Below are positions 1 to 7,707 of a stretch of 64,000 nt of DNA, piece after piece (within the stretch, counting starts at the first letter, position 1; each line of letters begins with the position of its first letter). Below the pieces are notes generated by a model. It made no database searches and was not told the DNA's origin. It was given only the letters and a program-made list of their open reading frames with translations. Source of the stretch: Neobacillus mesonae (GTDB lineage Bacteria > Bacillota > Bacilli > Paenibacillales > Paenibacillaceae); the NCBI GenBank assembly GCA_023715865.1, contig JAMBOW010000005.1, forward strand, positions 248,001-312,000, given 5' to 3'. Made by a program: the position numbers and the translations under genes.

Positions 1-1
1 A

Positions 2-94
2 GAGAATGCAATTCAGGCCGGAGCAACTTTCGTCACGACTTCGAACAGAGAGCTGATTGCTCATTATGAAAATGGAATGGATACCAGGAGGTAG
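2..94 (+). CDS. glpP: GlpP glycerol-3-phosphate antiterminator, 3' end only
   Basis: Only the last 30 codons are in the window. They read through to a TAG stop at 92-94 and contain the segment AIQAGATFVTTSNRELI, which resembles the C-terminus of GlpP, the glycerol-3-phosphate-responsive mRNA-binding antiterminator of Bacilli. The gene sits directly upstream of glpK, with the glpK ribosome binding site (GGAGG, 87-91) inside its last codons. A leader terminator before glpD in this window fits a GlpP regulon. The assignment rests on this short stretch and on context; no glpF lies between it and glpK. Confidence 0.7.
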   Translation, partial: ENAIQAGATFVTTSNRELIAHYENGMDTRR

Positions 95-101
95 AGCGTA
101 A

Positions 102-1595
102 ATGGAACAATACATCATGTCATTAGATCAAGGAACAACAAGCTCAAGAGCCATCTTATTCAATAAAAAAGGGGAGATTGTATATACCGCACAGCGGGAG
201 TTTCCTCAATATTTCCCTCATCCGGGATGGGTTGAACATAATCCGAGTGAAATTTGGAGCTCTATTCTGGCCGTCATTGCCACCTGTCTGGCTGAAGCAG
301 AGGTTAAGCCCTCTCAGATCGCGGGCATCGGAATTACGAATCAGCGGGAGACTGCGGTAGTGTGGGAGAAGGATACGGGCCATCCTATTTATAATGCGGT
401 TGTATGGCAATCCAGACAAACGGCAGATATTTGTGCGGATCTAAAAGAAAAGGGATACGACGATCTTATTCATAAAAAGACCGGTTTGCTTATTGATCCA
501 TACTTCTCAGCAACCAAGGTGAAATGGATTCTGGATCATGTGGAGGGTTCAAGAGAAAGAGCTGAGCAGGGCGAGCTACTGTTCGGAACCATCGACAGCT
601 GGCTCATTTGGAAGCTGTCCGGCGGCACTGCTCATGTAACCGATTACTCCAATGCTTCCCGAACGATGATGTTTAACATTCATGAGCTGGATTGGGATCA
701 GGAAATTTTGGACTTGCTCGATATTCCTAGAGCGATGCTTCCGGAGGTTCGCGGTTCCTCTGAAGTATATGCGCATACGGTACCTTATCATTTCTTTGGT
801 TCGCAGGTTCCGATCGCGGGAGCAGCGGGTGATCAGCAGGCCGCTTTGTTTGGTCAGGCGTGCTATGAAGAAGGGGCAATTAAGAACACCTACGGTACGG
901 GCTGCTTTATGCTGATGAACACCGGCGAGCGCGCTATTGACTCCAAGCATGGGCTGATCACGACGATTGCCTGGGGAATTGACGGCAAGGTTGAATATGC
1001 ACTGGAGGGCAGTATCTTTGTAGCTGGTTCTGCTATTCAGTGGCTTCGTGACGGTCTTCGAATGATTAAGGATTCCAAGGACAGCGAAGAGTATGCATCC
1101 CGTGTTGAAACGACAGACGGGGTGTATCTCGTACCTGCTTTTGTAGGACTAGGAAGCCCGTATTGGGACAGTGAGGTAAGAGGCGCTATGTTTGGTCTGA
1201 CGCGCGGAACGAGCAAAGAGCACTTTATCCGGGCTACGCTCGAGGCGCTTGCCTATCAGACCCGAGACGTGCTGAATGCGATGCAGCAGGACTCCGGAAA
1301 TTCGCTGGCTAAGCTTCGAGTGGATGGCGGAGCCGTCAAAAACAACCTGCTGATGCAGTTCCAGAGCGATATACTTGGCGCTCCTGTGGAGCGTCCGGTC
1401 ATCAGTGAAACGACAGCGCTTGGCGCCGCTTATCTCGCCGGGTTGGCTGTAGGATTTTGGAGCAGCCGGGAGGAAATATGTGAGCAGTGGGCTTCGGAGC
1501 GGATTTTTGAGCCGGCGATGTCCGAAGAGCAGCGCGAGCGGCTGTATGCAGGCTGGAAGAAGGCTGTGGAAGCGGCGATGGTGTTTAAGATATAG
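102..1595 (+). CDS. glpK: Glycerol kinase GlpK
   Basis: The product phosphorylates glycerol with ATP to glycerol-3-phosphate in the cytoplasm, the entry step of glycerol catabolism. It is 497 residues, the usual length of FGGY-family glycerol kinases. It opens with the ATP-loop motif DQGTTSSR at residues 9-16 and has the family motif ITNQRE near residue 80 and a glycine-rich ADP-binding C-terminal half (DGGAVKNN). His230 in VPYHFFG matches the histidine that the PTS protein HPr phosphorylates in Gram-positive glycerol kinases, so PTS control is likely. The ATG follows a GGAGG at 87-91, eight bases after the glpP stop. An operon with glpP is inferred. Confidence 0.97.
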   Translation: MEQYIMSLDQGTTSSRAILFNKKGEIVYTAQREFPQYFPHPGWVEHNPSEIWSSILAVIATCLAEAEVKPSQIAGIGITNQRETAVVWEKDTGHPIYNAVVWQSRQTADICADLKEKGYDDLIHKKTGLLIDPYFSATKVKWILDHVEGSRERAEQGELLFGTIDSWLIWKLSGGTAHVTDYSNASRTMMFNIHELDWDQEILDLLDIPRAMLPEVRGSSEVYAHTVPYHFFGSQVPIAGAAGDQQAALFGQACYEEGAIKNTYGTGCFMLMNTGERAIDSKHGLITTIAWGIDGKVEYALEGSIFVAGSAIQWLRDGLRMIKDSKDSEEYASRVETTDGVYLVPAFVGLGSPYWDSEVRGAMFGLTRGTSKEHFIRATLEALAYQTRDVLNAMQQDSGNSLAKLRVDGGAVKNNLLMQFQSDILGAPVERPVISETTALGAAYLAGLAVGFWSSREEICEQWASERIFEPAMSEEQRERLYAGWKKAVEAAMVFKI

Positions 1596-1622
1596 AAGAA
1601 GGCAGTTCTTGCGTCAGCGGTA

Positions 1623-1848
1623 GACGGTTCATGGATCGCTGCGGAAGTGAATGTTCTGTCCGATCGTCCTTGGTCTGGAATGGCAATGAATTGATGAGAA
1701 GGAAGCCATTCCAGACCAAATACGAACGCTAACGCTTCTCCCTGAATCATTCACTCCCTCCGCTGTGGAACCGTCAAAAGGAAAAATCCCCTCCTCATCT
1801 AGAAGGGGAGGGGGTCAAGAGTCCGACGCTGAGTTTCCGCGTCGGACT
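1623..1848 (+). repeat. Structured 226-bp repeat element, copy 1
   Basis: First of two direct copies 269 bp apart, about 97 percent identical by eye, starting 28 bases after glpK. Its ends pair: GACGGTTC near 1623 and GAACCGTC near 1773-1780, extended by GTGAATG/CATTCAC. Inside is a perfect 15-bp stem TTGGTCTGGAATGGC / GCCATTCCAGACCAA. A third hairpin (CCCCTCC/GGAGGGG) and an intrinsic terminator follow. There is no convincing reading frame. It looks like a structured RNA or a dispersed structured repeat rather than a gene for a protein. Confidence 0.8.
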
Positions 1849-1858
1849 TTGATTTTTT
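1821..1858 (+). terminator. Intrinsic terminator closing repeat copy 1
   Basis: Perfect 9-bp stem GTCCGACGC / GCGTCGGAC with a nine-base loop, followed by a T-rich tail (TTTGATTTTTT). It is the last module of repeat copy 1 and would also end glpK transcripts. Confidence 0.8.
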
Positions 1859-1891
1859 GAGGGTCACTTCACGAAGGGTGACCTTGCATTG

Positions 1892-2117
1892 GACGGTTCA
1901 TGGATCGCTGCGGAAGTGAATGTTCTGTCCGATCGTCCTTAGTCTGGAATGGCAATGAATTGATGAGAAGGAAGCCATTCCAGACCAAATACGAACGCTA
2001 ACGCTTCTCCCTGAATCATTCACTCCCTCCGCTGTGGAACCGTCAAAGAGAAAAATCCCCTCCTCATCTAGAAGGGGAGGGGGTTAAGAGTCCGACGCTG
2101 AATTTCCGCGTCGGACT
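1892..2117 (+). repeat. Structured 226-bp repeat element, copy 2
   Basis: Second copy of the element at 1623-1848, differing at about six positions. One change (TTAGTCTGG for TTGGTCTGG) removes one pair of the long inner stem; the outer stem and terminator stem are kept. Between the copies, GGTCAC (1862-1867) and GTGACC (1878-1883) form a small extra hairpin. The region 1596-2122 holds nothing else. Confidence 0.8.
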
Positions 2118-2124
2118 CTTTTTT
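2086..2124 (+). terminator. Intrinsic terminator closing repeat copy 2
   Basis: Stem AAGAGTCCGACGC / GCGTCGGACTCTT followed by TTTT. It overlaps the stop codon of the convergent phosphatase gene and separates glpK from that minus-strand operon. Confidence 0.8.
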
Positions 2125-3130
2125 ATACTAAGAACTTATTTTTAAGGACGATTCTTTCTTCTTCTGAAATGCCGAGACCTTCATGCAGGTAATTCTCAAA
2201 AGATCCGTAGTTCTCATCGATGGCTTCCAGTGAAGCTTGAATAAAGGCCGCCTTCATCATTTCCGGAATCTCGCCGTTCCATTTATCTTTTAGTTCTGGC
2301 ATTTGATCAATGTAATCCTTGTTGTCACCCGTAAGGAAGCGCTGCATAAGACCCTCTATGGCCAGATTGGTCAGCTCATAATCCTCAATAACGACATTGC
2401 GAGGCACTCCAAGCGTAAGCAGGATCAGTGCACATACGACGCCTGTACGGTCTTTACCTGCTGCGCAGTGGAACAAGGAGGTGTCGCGGTCTTCCTTGAG
2501 CAGCTCGTGCAGGATGAGTGAGCATTTATCTGTATTCAGGATCATGGCCTTATAGCCTGCGTTCAGATCAAGTCCAATCTTTTTCATTTCCTCTGGATTC
2601 GCTTCTGCCATAAAAGGAATATTCGTGTTGATTGCTTTACCGATCGCGGGGCTTGGACGGCTCGTTACTTCGAAATCGCTGCGCAGGTCACAAACCCAGT
2701 CAATGCCCAAAGCATCTGCTGTCACTAAATCCTGCTCGCTCAGCTCATGCAGATCAGCGGAGCGCAGCAGCATCCCCCAGCGGGTAGTCCGGCCGTCTTC
2801 TGTGGAATATCCGCCCATATCGCGGAAATTAATTACACCATCTGTGTAAATCATTCGATCGGTTACTGTGGATACAGAGCCGTCGCTAAATTTTATATGG
2901 TAGTAGCTTCTGCCAGGAGACAGGGTTCTAGTAAAGGCTGCGCCGACCGGTTCAATTTGAACCTCAAGCATAGTACTGCTCTTTTCATCAAACTCAGACT
3001 GTGTTGAATGGTAGATCGCTTCTGCTTTTAGAGCCTCCGCCATGTTCCAGGCGAGCGTAATCTCGTTATTACTGCTGTACTTTGCTTGAACTAGAGGTCC
3101 TTGCTGTAACAGTGGGTTTGTAGTTGACAT
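2123..3130 (-). CDS. Tyrosine-phosphatase-like (IphP/LipA-type) phosphatase
   Basis: A 335-residue cysteine-dependent phosphatase. The catalytic P-loop HCAAGKDRTG is at residues 221-230, with Cys222 the predicted nucleophile and Arg228 the phosphate-binding arginine; NFRDMGGY at 101-108 is the usual upstream family signature. Residues 1-95 form a separate, probably beta-rich N-terminal region. No signal peptide is visible, so it should act in the cytoplasm. It is the last gene of an operon with a PhnCDEE-type importer, 76 bases after the second permease. Family members dephosphorylate phosphotyrosine, phosphoinositides or other phosphoesters. I infer that it acts on the ester brought in by the importer; the substrate cannot be read from the sequence. 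Confidence 0.85.
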   Translation of the reverse strand: MSTTNPLLQQGPLVQAKYSSNNEITLAWNMAEALKAEAIYHSTQSEFDEKSSTMLEVQIEPVGAAFTRTLSPGRSYYHIKFSDGSVSTVTDRMIYTDGVINFRDMGGYSTEDGRTTRWGMLLRSADLHELSEQDLVTADALGIDWVCDLRSDFEVTSRPSPAIGKAINTNIPFMAEANPEEMKKIGLDLNAGYKAMILNTDKCSLILHELLKEDRDTSLFHCAAGKDRTGVVCALILLTLGVPRNVVIEDYELTNLAIEGLMQRFLTGDNKDYIDQMPELKDKWNGEIPEMMKAAFIQASLEAIDENYGSFENYLHEGLGISEEERIVLKNKFLV

Positions 3131-3206
3131 AATGATTCCTCCTGATTGTTTTATAGATGTCGTTATGAATGAGAAATATGAGAACTCAGGTCGATATCAA
3201 TACTGG

Positions 3207-4046
3207 TTAGCTTTTACGTGATTTAAGTTTCATTTTATACCTATTGGCAATAAATTCCACACTGAACACCATGACAAATACAACCAGGCCGACAAACAAA
3301 GCAGCTGCAAAGTTGTATGATTTCATCGCGTGTGTCATCTCATATCCGATACCGCCTGCACCGACTGCACCGAGAATGGTGGATTCGGCGATACCGCCCT
3401 CCAGCTGCAGCACGCACCAGGCGATAAAGGCTGTTTTTACGGTTGGCAAAATGCCCTGCATGACAATCTGCAGCCAGCTGGCACCGGTGGCCCGCATGGC
3501 TTCCAGTACACCTTTGTCAATCTCCTCAAGCGACTGGGCAAATACTTTAACAAGCATTCCTGCAGCTGATACGGCAATCGCCAGTACTCCCGGAAGCGGG
3601 CCGAGACCTACGGACACGATAAAGATCAGTGCCCACACAATCGTTGGAATTGCACGAAGAAGAGAAGCGGCGCTTTGAATGATCCAGGCTAGTAATGGAT
3701 GAGGCGTCAGATTGCTTGCTGCCAAAAAGGAGAGGAAAAAGGCACTGACGATCCCGAGAACGGAGCCGATAATAGCAACCTGAAGCGACTCTACTGCAGC
3801 CAGAAGCACATGCTTCCAATCAGAGACATCAGGGGGGAACATGGTTCCCATATAACCGCCAAGCTTCGTAAAGCCTTGCGCGATTTTGGAATAATCGAAC
3901 TGAAGCTGAATAAGACTGAACACAAACAGTACGGCGAGAAGAGGCAGACCTATCATAACCAGTTTGTTTTTCTTGGGCTTAGGCGGCTCGACCATCGTTG
4001 TCAGCACCGTAAAGGACGGCTTCGGTTCGTTCATTTGCATACTCAT
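3207..4046 (-). CDS. phnE: PhnE-type ABC permease, second copy
   Basis: A 279-residue inner-membrane permease of a phosphonate/phosphate-ester importer. A cytoplasmic N-terminal tail of about 30 residues precedes the first membrane helix (LVMIGLPLLAVLFVFSLIQ); about six helices follow, with the EAMRATGASWLQ coupling-helix region that contacts the ATPase. Its start codon overlaps the stop of the preceding permease by four bases (ATGA), which indicates translational coupling. Two unequal PhnE permeases in one operon are common in Bacilli and probably form a heterodimer. The substrate may be a phosphonate, phosphite or phosphate ester. Confidence 0.9.
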   Translation of the reverse strand: MSMQMNEPKPSFTVLTTMVEPPKPKKNKLVMIGLPLLAVLFVFSLIQLQFDYSKIAQGFTKLGGYMGTMFPPDVSDWKHVLLAAVESLQVAIIGSVLGIVSAFFLSFLAASNLTPHPLLAWIIQSAASLLRAIPTIVWALIFIVSVGLGPLPGVLAIAVSAAGMLVKVFAQSLEEIDKGVLEAMRATGASWLQIVMQGILPTVKTAFIAWCVLQLEGGIAESTILGAVGAGGIGYEMTHAMKSYNFAAALFVGLVVFVMVFSVEFIANRYKMKLKSRKS

Positions 4047-4834
4047 ATGATCCGCTCCCTTACACGATTGGTGATCGTTTCAACGACGAGGACGATGACA
4101 AGCACAAGCAGAACAGCCATGCTGGCCTCCTGATATTGAAACAGCTTCAGCTTCGATTGCAAAATAAATCCAAGGCCTCCCCCGCCAACCATTCCGACGA
4201 TGGTCGAGGCACGTACATTAATTTCAAAATTGTACAAGCTCCAGCCGATAAAGCCCGGGAGAAATTGAGGCATTACAGCTTGAGACAATACTTGAAAATA
4301 ACTTCCGCCGGCGGCCCGTACCGCTTCGACTTGTCCCATATCGATTTCCTCAAGCACCTCTGCAAAAGAGCGGGTCAGCATACCGATCGAAATCAGGATC
4401 AAGGACATCGTACCGACAACGGCTCCAAGTCCGAATGCGGCAACCAGCAGGATGGTCCAGATGATGACAGGAATATTACGAAACAGAGACGTGGCAGCCC
4501 GAACGAATACCTGCAGATAGGGATGCGGACTTGTCGTGGCTGCAGCCAGAAAGGACAGGAGTCCCGCTATAATCGATCCGATGACCATCGCGACTACACT
4601 CATATACAAGGTCTGCAGTGCAGGCTCAATGAGCTGGGACAGCGAAGAGAAATCCGGTGGGAGAAAGTCGAAAAAGATAAAGCGGAGGCTTTCTCCGATC
4701 CCTGTAGAGAGTGCTCCAAGTGAAAACTCTGCACCGATCGATGACCAGATAATGAGAGCCAGCAGCACGATAATAAATAGTATCGTCTGGGCGCGTTTCA
4801 TTTTACGGGCAGACTGCATTTGTGCCGCATTCAT
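4043..4834 (-). CDS. phnE: PhnE-type ABC permease, first copy
   Basis: A 263-residue integral membrane permease paired with the permease at 3207-4046. After a short basic N-terminus, the first helix is TILFIIVLLALIIWSSIG and about five more follow; the coupling-loop motif EAVRAAGGSYFQ is present. It starts one base after the stop of the ATPase gene and ends in an ATGA overlap with the second permease, so phnC, both permeases and probably the phosphatase are co-translated. The two permeases are clearly related but not near-identical, so the duplication is old. Confidence 0.9.
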   Translation of the reverse strand: MNAAQMQSARKMKRAQTILFIIVLLALIIWSSIGAEFSLGALSTGIGESLRFIFFDFLPPDFSSLSQLIEPALQTLYMSVVAMVIGSIIAGLLSFLAAATTSPHPYLQVFVRAATSLFRNIPVIIWTILLVAAFGLGAVVGTMSLILISIGMLTRSFAEVLEEIDMGQVEAVRAAGGSYFQVLSQAVMPQFLPGFIGWSLYNFEINVRASTIVGMVGGGGLGFILQSKLKLFQYQEASMAVLLVLVIVLVVETITNRVRERII

Positions 4835-4835
4835 G

Positions 4836-5603
4836 TCAGGCTGTCTCCTTCACTGGGGATTGGGTCTGGTTGTAGATGAGCCGGATCATATCTTCTGTAA
4901 GCTCTTCTGGCGTTCCGTCAAATACCTTGGTTCCTTTATGAATACCGATAATACGGGTCGCGTACTTCTTGGCGATATCTACCTGATGCAGATTGCATAG
5001 GCAGGCAATGCCTTCTTCTTTGCAGATGGTGTATAGATAATGCATGATCGTTTCCGAGGAAGCCGGGTCGAGACTCGCAATCGGCTCATCGGCTAGAATC
5101 AAATCCGGTCTTTGAGAAAGAGCGCGGGCAATGCCCACACGCTGCTGCTGACCTCCGCTGAGCTCGTCGGCCCGTTTGTACATTTGTTCATAGAGACCGA
5201 CTCTCGTTAGCATGTTCTTCGCAGCTTCTGTATCCAATTTGGAGAAGAGGCCGAGAGCTCCCTTAAGTGAGCTCATATATCCCAAACGGCCATGCAGTAC
5301 GTTTTTAAGTACAGACACACGGGTGACAAGATTATATCCCTGAAAAATCATTCCCATATGGCGGCGCATTTCCCGCAGTTTTTTGCCTTTGATTCCCATC
5401 GTTTCTGAGCCTTTAAAACGAATTTTTCCTTTTGTCGGCTCGATCATTCGGTTGAGGCTCCGCAGCAGGGTGCTCTTTCCTGCACCGCTCGGTCCAATAA
5501 CGACAACGAATTCTCCCGGATTGATCTTAAGATTCAAGTTATCGAGTCCCTTCGTTCCATCGGGATATATCTTAGACAACCCTTCCACTTCTAATAACGT
5601 CAT
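4836..5603 (-). CDS. phnC: PhnC-type ABC importer ATPase
   Basis: A 255-residue ATP-binding subunit that powers uptake through the two PhnE permeases. Visible motifs are Walker A GPSGAGKST, signature LSGGQQQR, Walker B LILADEP and the switch histidine in CNLHQVD. I place the start at the ATG (5603) because an AGGAGG lies nine bases upstream. A GTG start six codons earlier would put the ribosome binding site inside the coding region. The gene follows the binding-protein gene by about 36 bases. No carbon-phosphorus lyase genes (phnG-M) are nearby, so import of a C-P compound for cleavage is not supported here. Confidence 0.92.
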   Translation of the reverse strand: MTLLEVEGLSKIYPDGTKGLDNLNLKINPGEFVVVIGPSGAGKSTLLRSLNRMIEPTKGKIRFKGSETMGIKGKKLREMRRHMGMIFQGYNLVTRVSVLKNVLHGRLGYMSSLKGALGLFSKLDTEAAKNMLTRVGLYEQMYKRADELSGGQQQRVGIARALSQRPDLILADEPIASLDPASSETIMHYLYTICKEEGIACLCNLHQVDIAKKYATRIIGIHKGTKVFDGTPEELTEDMIRLIYNQTQSPVKETA

Positions 5604-5639
5604 ATTTGAGATCCTCCTCACCTGTATCTGTTTTCGGTC

Positions 5640-6563
5640 TTATTTACTAAGCAGTTCTTCAGGGGACATGTCCAGCGCTTTAGCTACATCACGAATTGGA
5701 TCAAAGTCGCTGTCACTGCCTTCTACAAAACGGGCTGCACCTACGCTTTCCAAAAAGCTAGGGTTCTTCGTATGGTAATCCAGCATAAGCTCACGAAGCT
5801 GTGTTACCAATTCTTCAGGCAAGTCCTGGCGATAAAGCAGCGGGGCACCGCCCACAATTGGATCAGATTCAGCAATGACACGGAAGTCATCTTCGCTCAC
5901 AAGACCAGATTCCGCCATCATAGGCACCATAAGACTTGAAGTACCAATCGCATCAGCATTACCGTTAGCCAGAGCCAGCAGTGATTTATCATGACCGCCG
6001 GAGAACGCTACGCTGCCGAAGAAGGAATCGAGTTCTTCATTTGTCAGGCCGAGTTCTTCCATTAGCGTCGCACGCGGGTACAGGTTGCCTGAAGTGGATG
6101 CCGGATCGGCAAACAAGAAGTCTTTTCCTTCAAGATCCTGTACCGATTGATAAGGAGAGTCTTTCTGAACAAGAATAACCGTATTGGATTCCTGATCACT
6201 TTCAGAACGGACAAGCAGTTTGGCATTTGCACGTTCAGTTGCAATGATGTAGCCGAATGGACCAATCAGTCCGATTTCGATTTTTCCTGCACGAAGTGCC
6301 TCGATAACCATGTTATAGTCTTCTGCCACAAAAATTTCAGCTGGGATGCCGGTTGCTTCTGTAATATCCTTCGCAAGCTGTTCCTGCGAACGGTTCATTT
6401 CGCCTTCCTCACTTGGCATCATTCCGATGCGAATGACTCCCGGCATTCCTCCTTCACCTGAGTTTGAACTTGCGGAAGCACCGCATCCGGAGAGAATGAC
6501 AAGCATAAGCACGAGCGAGACGATCAAGCTTTGACGACCTTTGCGTCTATTATTTTTCAACAT
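5640..6563 (-). CDS. phnD: PhnD-type substrate-binding lipoprotein
   Basis: A 307-residue extracellular binding protein, first gene of the importer operon. A basic N-terminus and hydrophobic stretch end in the lipobox LSGC, so it should be cleaved and lipid-anchored. The mature part follows the PhnD/phosphonate-binding fold (IRIGMMPSEEG near the start, IGLIGPFGY, FADPASTSGNLYP). The start at 6563 is chosen for the AGGAGG five to ten bases upstream and because the signal peptide begins there; an in-frame ATG 18 codons earlier has no ribosome site. The divergent GntR gene probably controls it. Confidence 0.92.
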   Translation of the reverse strand: MLKNNRRKGRQSLIVSLVLMLVILSGCGASASSNSGEGGMPGVIRIGMMPSEEGEMNRSQEQLAKDITEATGIPAEIFVAEDYNMVIEALRAGKIEIGLIGPFGYIIATERANAKLLVRSESDQESNTVILVQKDSPYQSVQDLEGKDFLFADPASTSGNLYPRATLMEELGLTNEELDSFFGSVAFSGGHDKSLLALANGNADAIGTSSLMVPMMAESGLVSEDDFRVIAESDPIVGGAPLLYRQDLPEELVTQLRELMLDYHTKNPSFLESVGAARFVEGSDSDFDPIRDVAKALDMSPEELLSK

Positions 6564-6793
6564 GTGATATCCTCCTGAAATTTGAGTTCGTATCTGTGGT
6601 ACACAAGTAGGATACAAGTTGAATGTAAGAAGAATGTGTTGGAATTATCGGAGATTTGTAAAATGTTCAGATGGGTTGCGCCGCTTCTTTCAAGACTGTT
6701 AATATGGGGTAAAATATGTAAATCTAATCGGGGCTTCCAAATGGCTTCGATAAAGAAGTGAATATAAGTCATGGGCAGAAAGGGATTACCTAT
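6564..6793. promoter_or_regulatory. Divergent control region, phnD / gntR
   Basis: The 230 bases between the divergent phnD-like and gntR genes. The segment near 6600-6620 has a spaced direct repeat (ACACAAGTA, ATACAAGTT) that could be a regulator-binding site. I see no consensus promoter that I would assign with confidence. Confidence 0.35.
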
Positions 6794-7447
6794 ATGAAAA
6801 AAACATCGCTGGTCGATACGGCATACCTGATGCTGCGTGAGCGGATGGTTAACGGCGAGCTGATGCCGGGTACATTGCTCTCGGAGAATGAATTGGCAGA
6901 AGAATATCAAATGAGCCGCACGCCTGTCCGCCATGCCATCGCTCGTCTCGAGTCGGAAGGGTATGTAACATCGCTTAAAAATCGGGGAGTGCTGGTAAAG
7001 GAAGTGAGTGGAAAGGAATTTCTTGATCTCAACGAACAAATCCAATCCATGCTCTTTTACTGCTTTCAGGTCATGAAGGACAAGAGCAGAGACGTTTATA
7101 TAAATTTGGAATCACTTTCTGCTCATGTGGAGGCACAGCGGGTCGCGGAGCAGCAGAATGATTATGCTTCCTATATCGAGCATCACTTCTTATTTATGAG
7201 AGAACTTGTAGCTTCGCTGGGGAACGGCGTGATGCTCAGCACTTTTGATTCCTTCAAGGATAAATTGTGTATGTACGCTATTGTTCGATTCAAGCTGACG
7301 CCTCATATTAAGCATTATAGTGCGATTGGGATTAATAGGGACACACTGAAGGTATTATCGAATGAGGATTATGACTCTGCCCAAGAGGTTGTGCTGTCTC
7401 TCGGCCGTATTTCCAGGGAGCGGATGCTGGCCACAGGGCAGTTTTAG
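6794..7447 (+). CDS. GntR-family transcriptional regulator (FCD type)
   Basis: A 217-residue cytoplasmic DNA-binding regulator. Residues about 5-70 form the GntR winged helix (MSRTPVRHAIARLESEGYV contains the recognition helix), and the all-helical C-terminal part with spaced histidines (EHHFLFMRELV) fits an FCD ligand-binding domain. The start at 6794 is preferred because AAAGGG stands nine bases upstream; an in-frame ATG at 6758 has no such site. It is divergent from the PhnCDEE-phosphatase operon and is the likely regulator of it, with an imported compound or its breakdown product as a plausible effector. Confidence 0.85.
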   Translation: MKKTSLVDTAYLMLRERMVNGELMPGTLLSENELAEEYQMSRTPVRHAIARLESEGYVTSLKNRGVLVKEVSGKEFLDLNEQIQSMLFYCFQVMKDKSRDVYINLESLSAHVEAQRVAEQQNDYASYIEHHFLFMRELVASLGNGVMLSTFDSFKDKLCMYAIVRFKLTPHIKHYSAIGINRDTLKVLSNEDYDSAQEVVLSLGRISRERMLATGQF

Positions 7448-7514
7448 ACAAGGGCAGACCCATAGCGAATTGTGTAAGCCGCTCCGCTAAAGGATACAGT
7501 AAAAGTTAAAAGGT

Positions 7515-7543
7515 TTGCATAACCGACATCACGTGTTATTATA
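7515..7543 (+). promoter_or_regulatory. Predicted sigma-A promoter of glpD
   Basis: TTGCAT (7515-7520) and ATTATA (7538-7543) with 17 bases between them, placed 36 bases before the leader terminator and 165 bases before glpD. Confidence 0.55.
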
Positions 7544-7578
7544 GAGGTAACAAGTTAATAGTTGTCAGGAGACGAGGA

Positions 7579-7664
7579 GAGACCACGAAGACATTTTTTG
7601 TGCTTGCCATTTTGGTGTGCACAAGTGAAATGATCTGTTTCGTGGTCTCTTTTTTATTTTTTTG
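7579..7664 (+). promoter_or_regulatory. GlpP-type antitermination leader of glpD
   Basis: GAGACCACGAA (7579-7589) pairs perfectly with TTCGTGGTCTC (7639-7649) and is followed by a run of T interrupted once. An inner stem TTGTGC/GCACAA is nested in the loop. It lies between the predicted promoter and glpD, as in the B. subtilis glpD leader where GlpP with glycerol-3-phosphate allows read-through. GlpP binding here is inferred. Confidence 0.75.
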
Positions 7665-7707
7665 TAGGATTTTGACTTTCTATATAGAGAAGCGGAGGCC
7701 ATATTAG

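Noticed and set aside
2123..6617. Phosphonate catabolism operon
   Set aside because: Only PhnC, PhnD and PhnE types are present. None of the C-P lyase genes phnG to phnM, nor phnX or phnW, is in the window, so only transport can be claimed.
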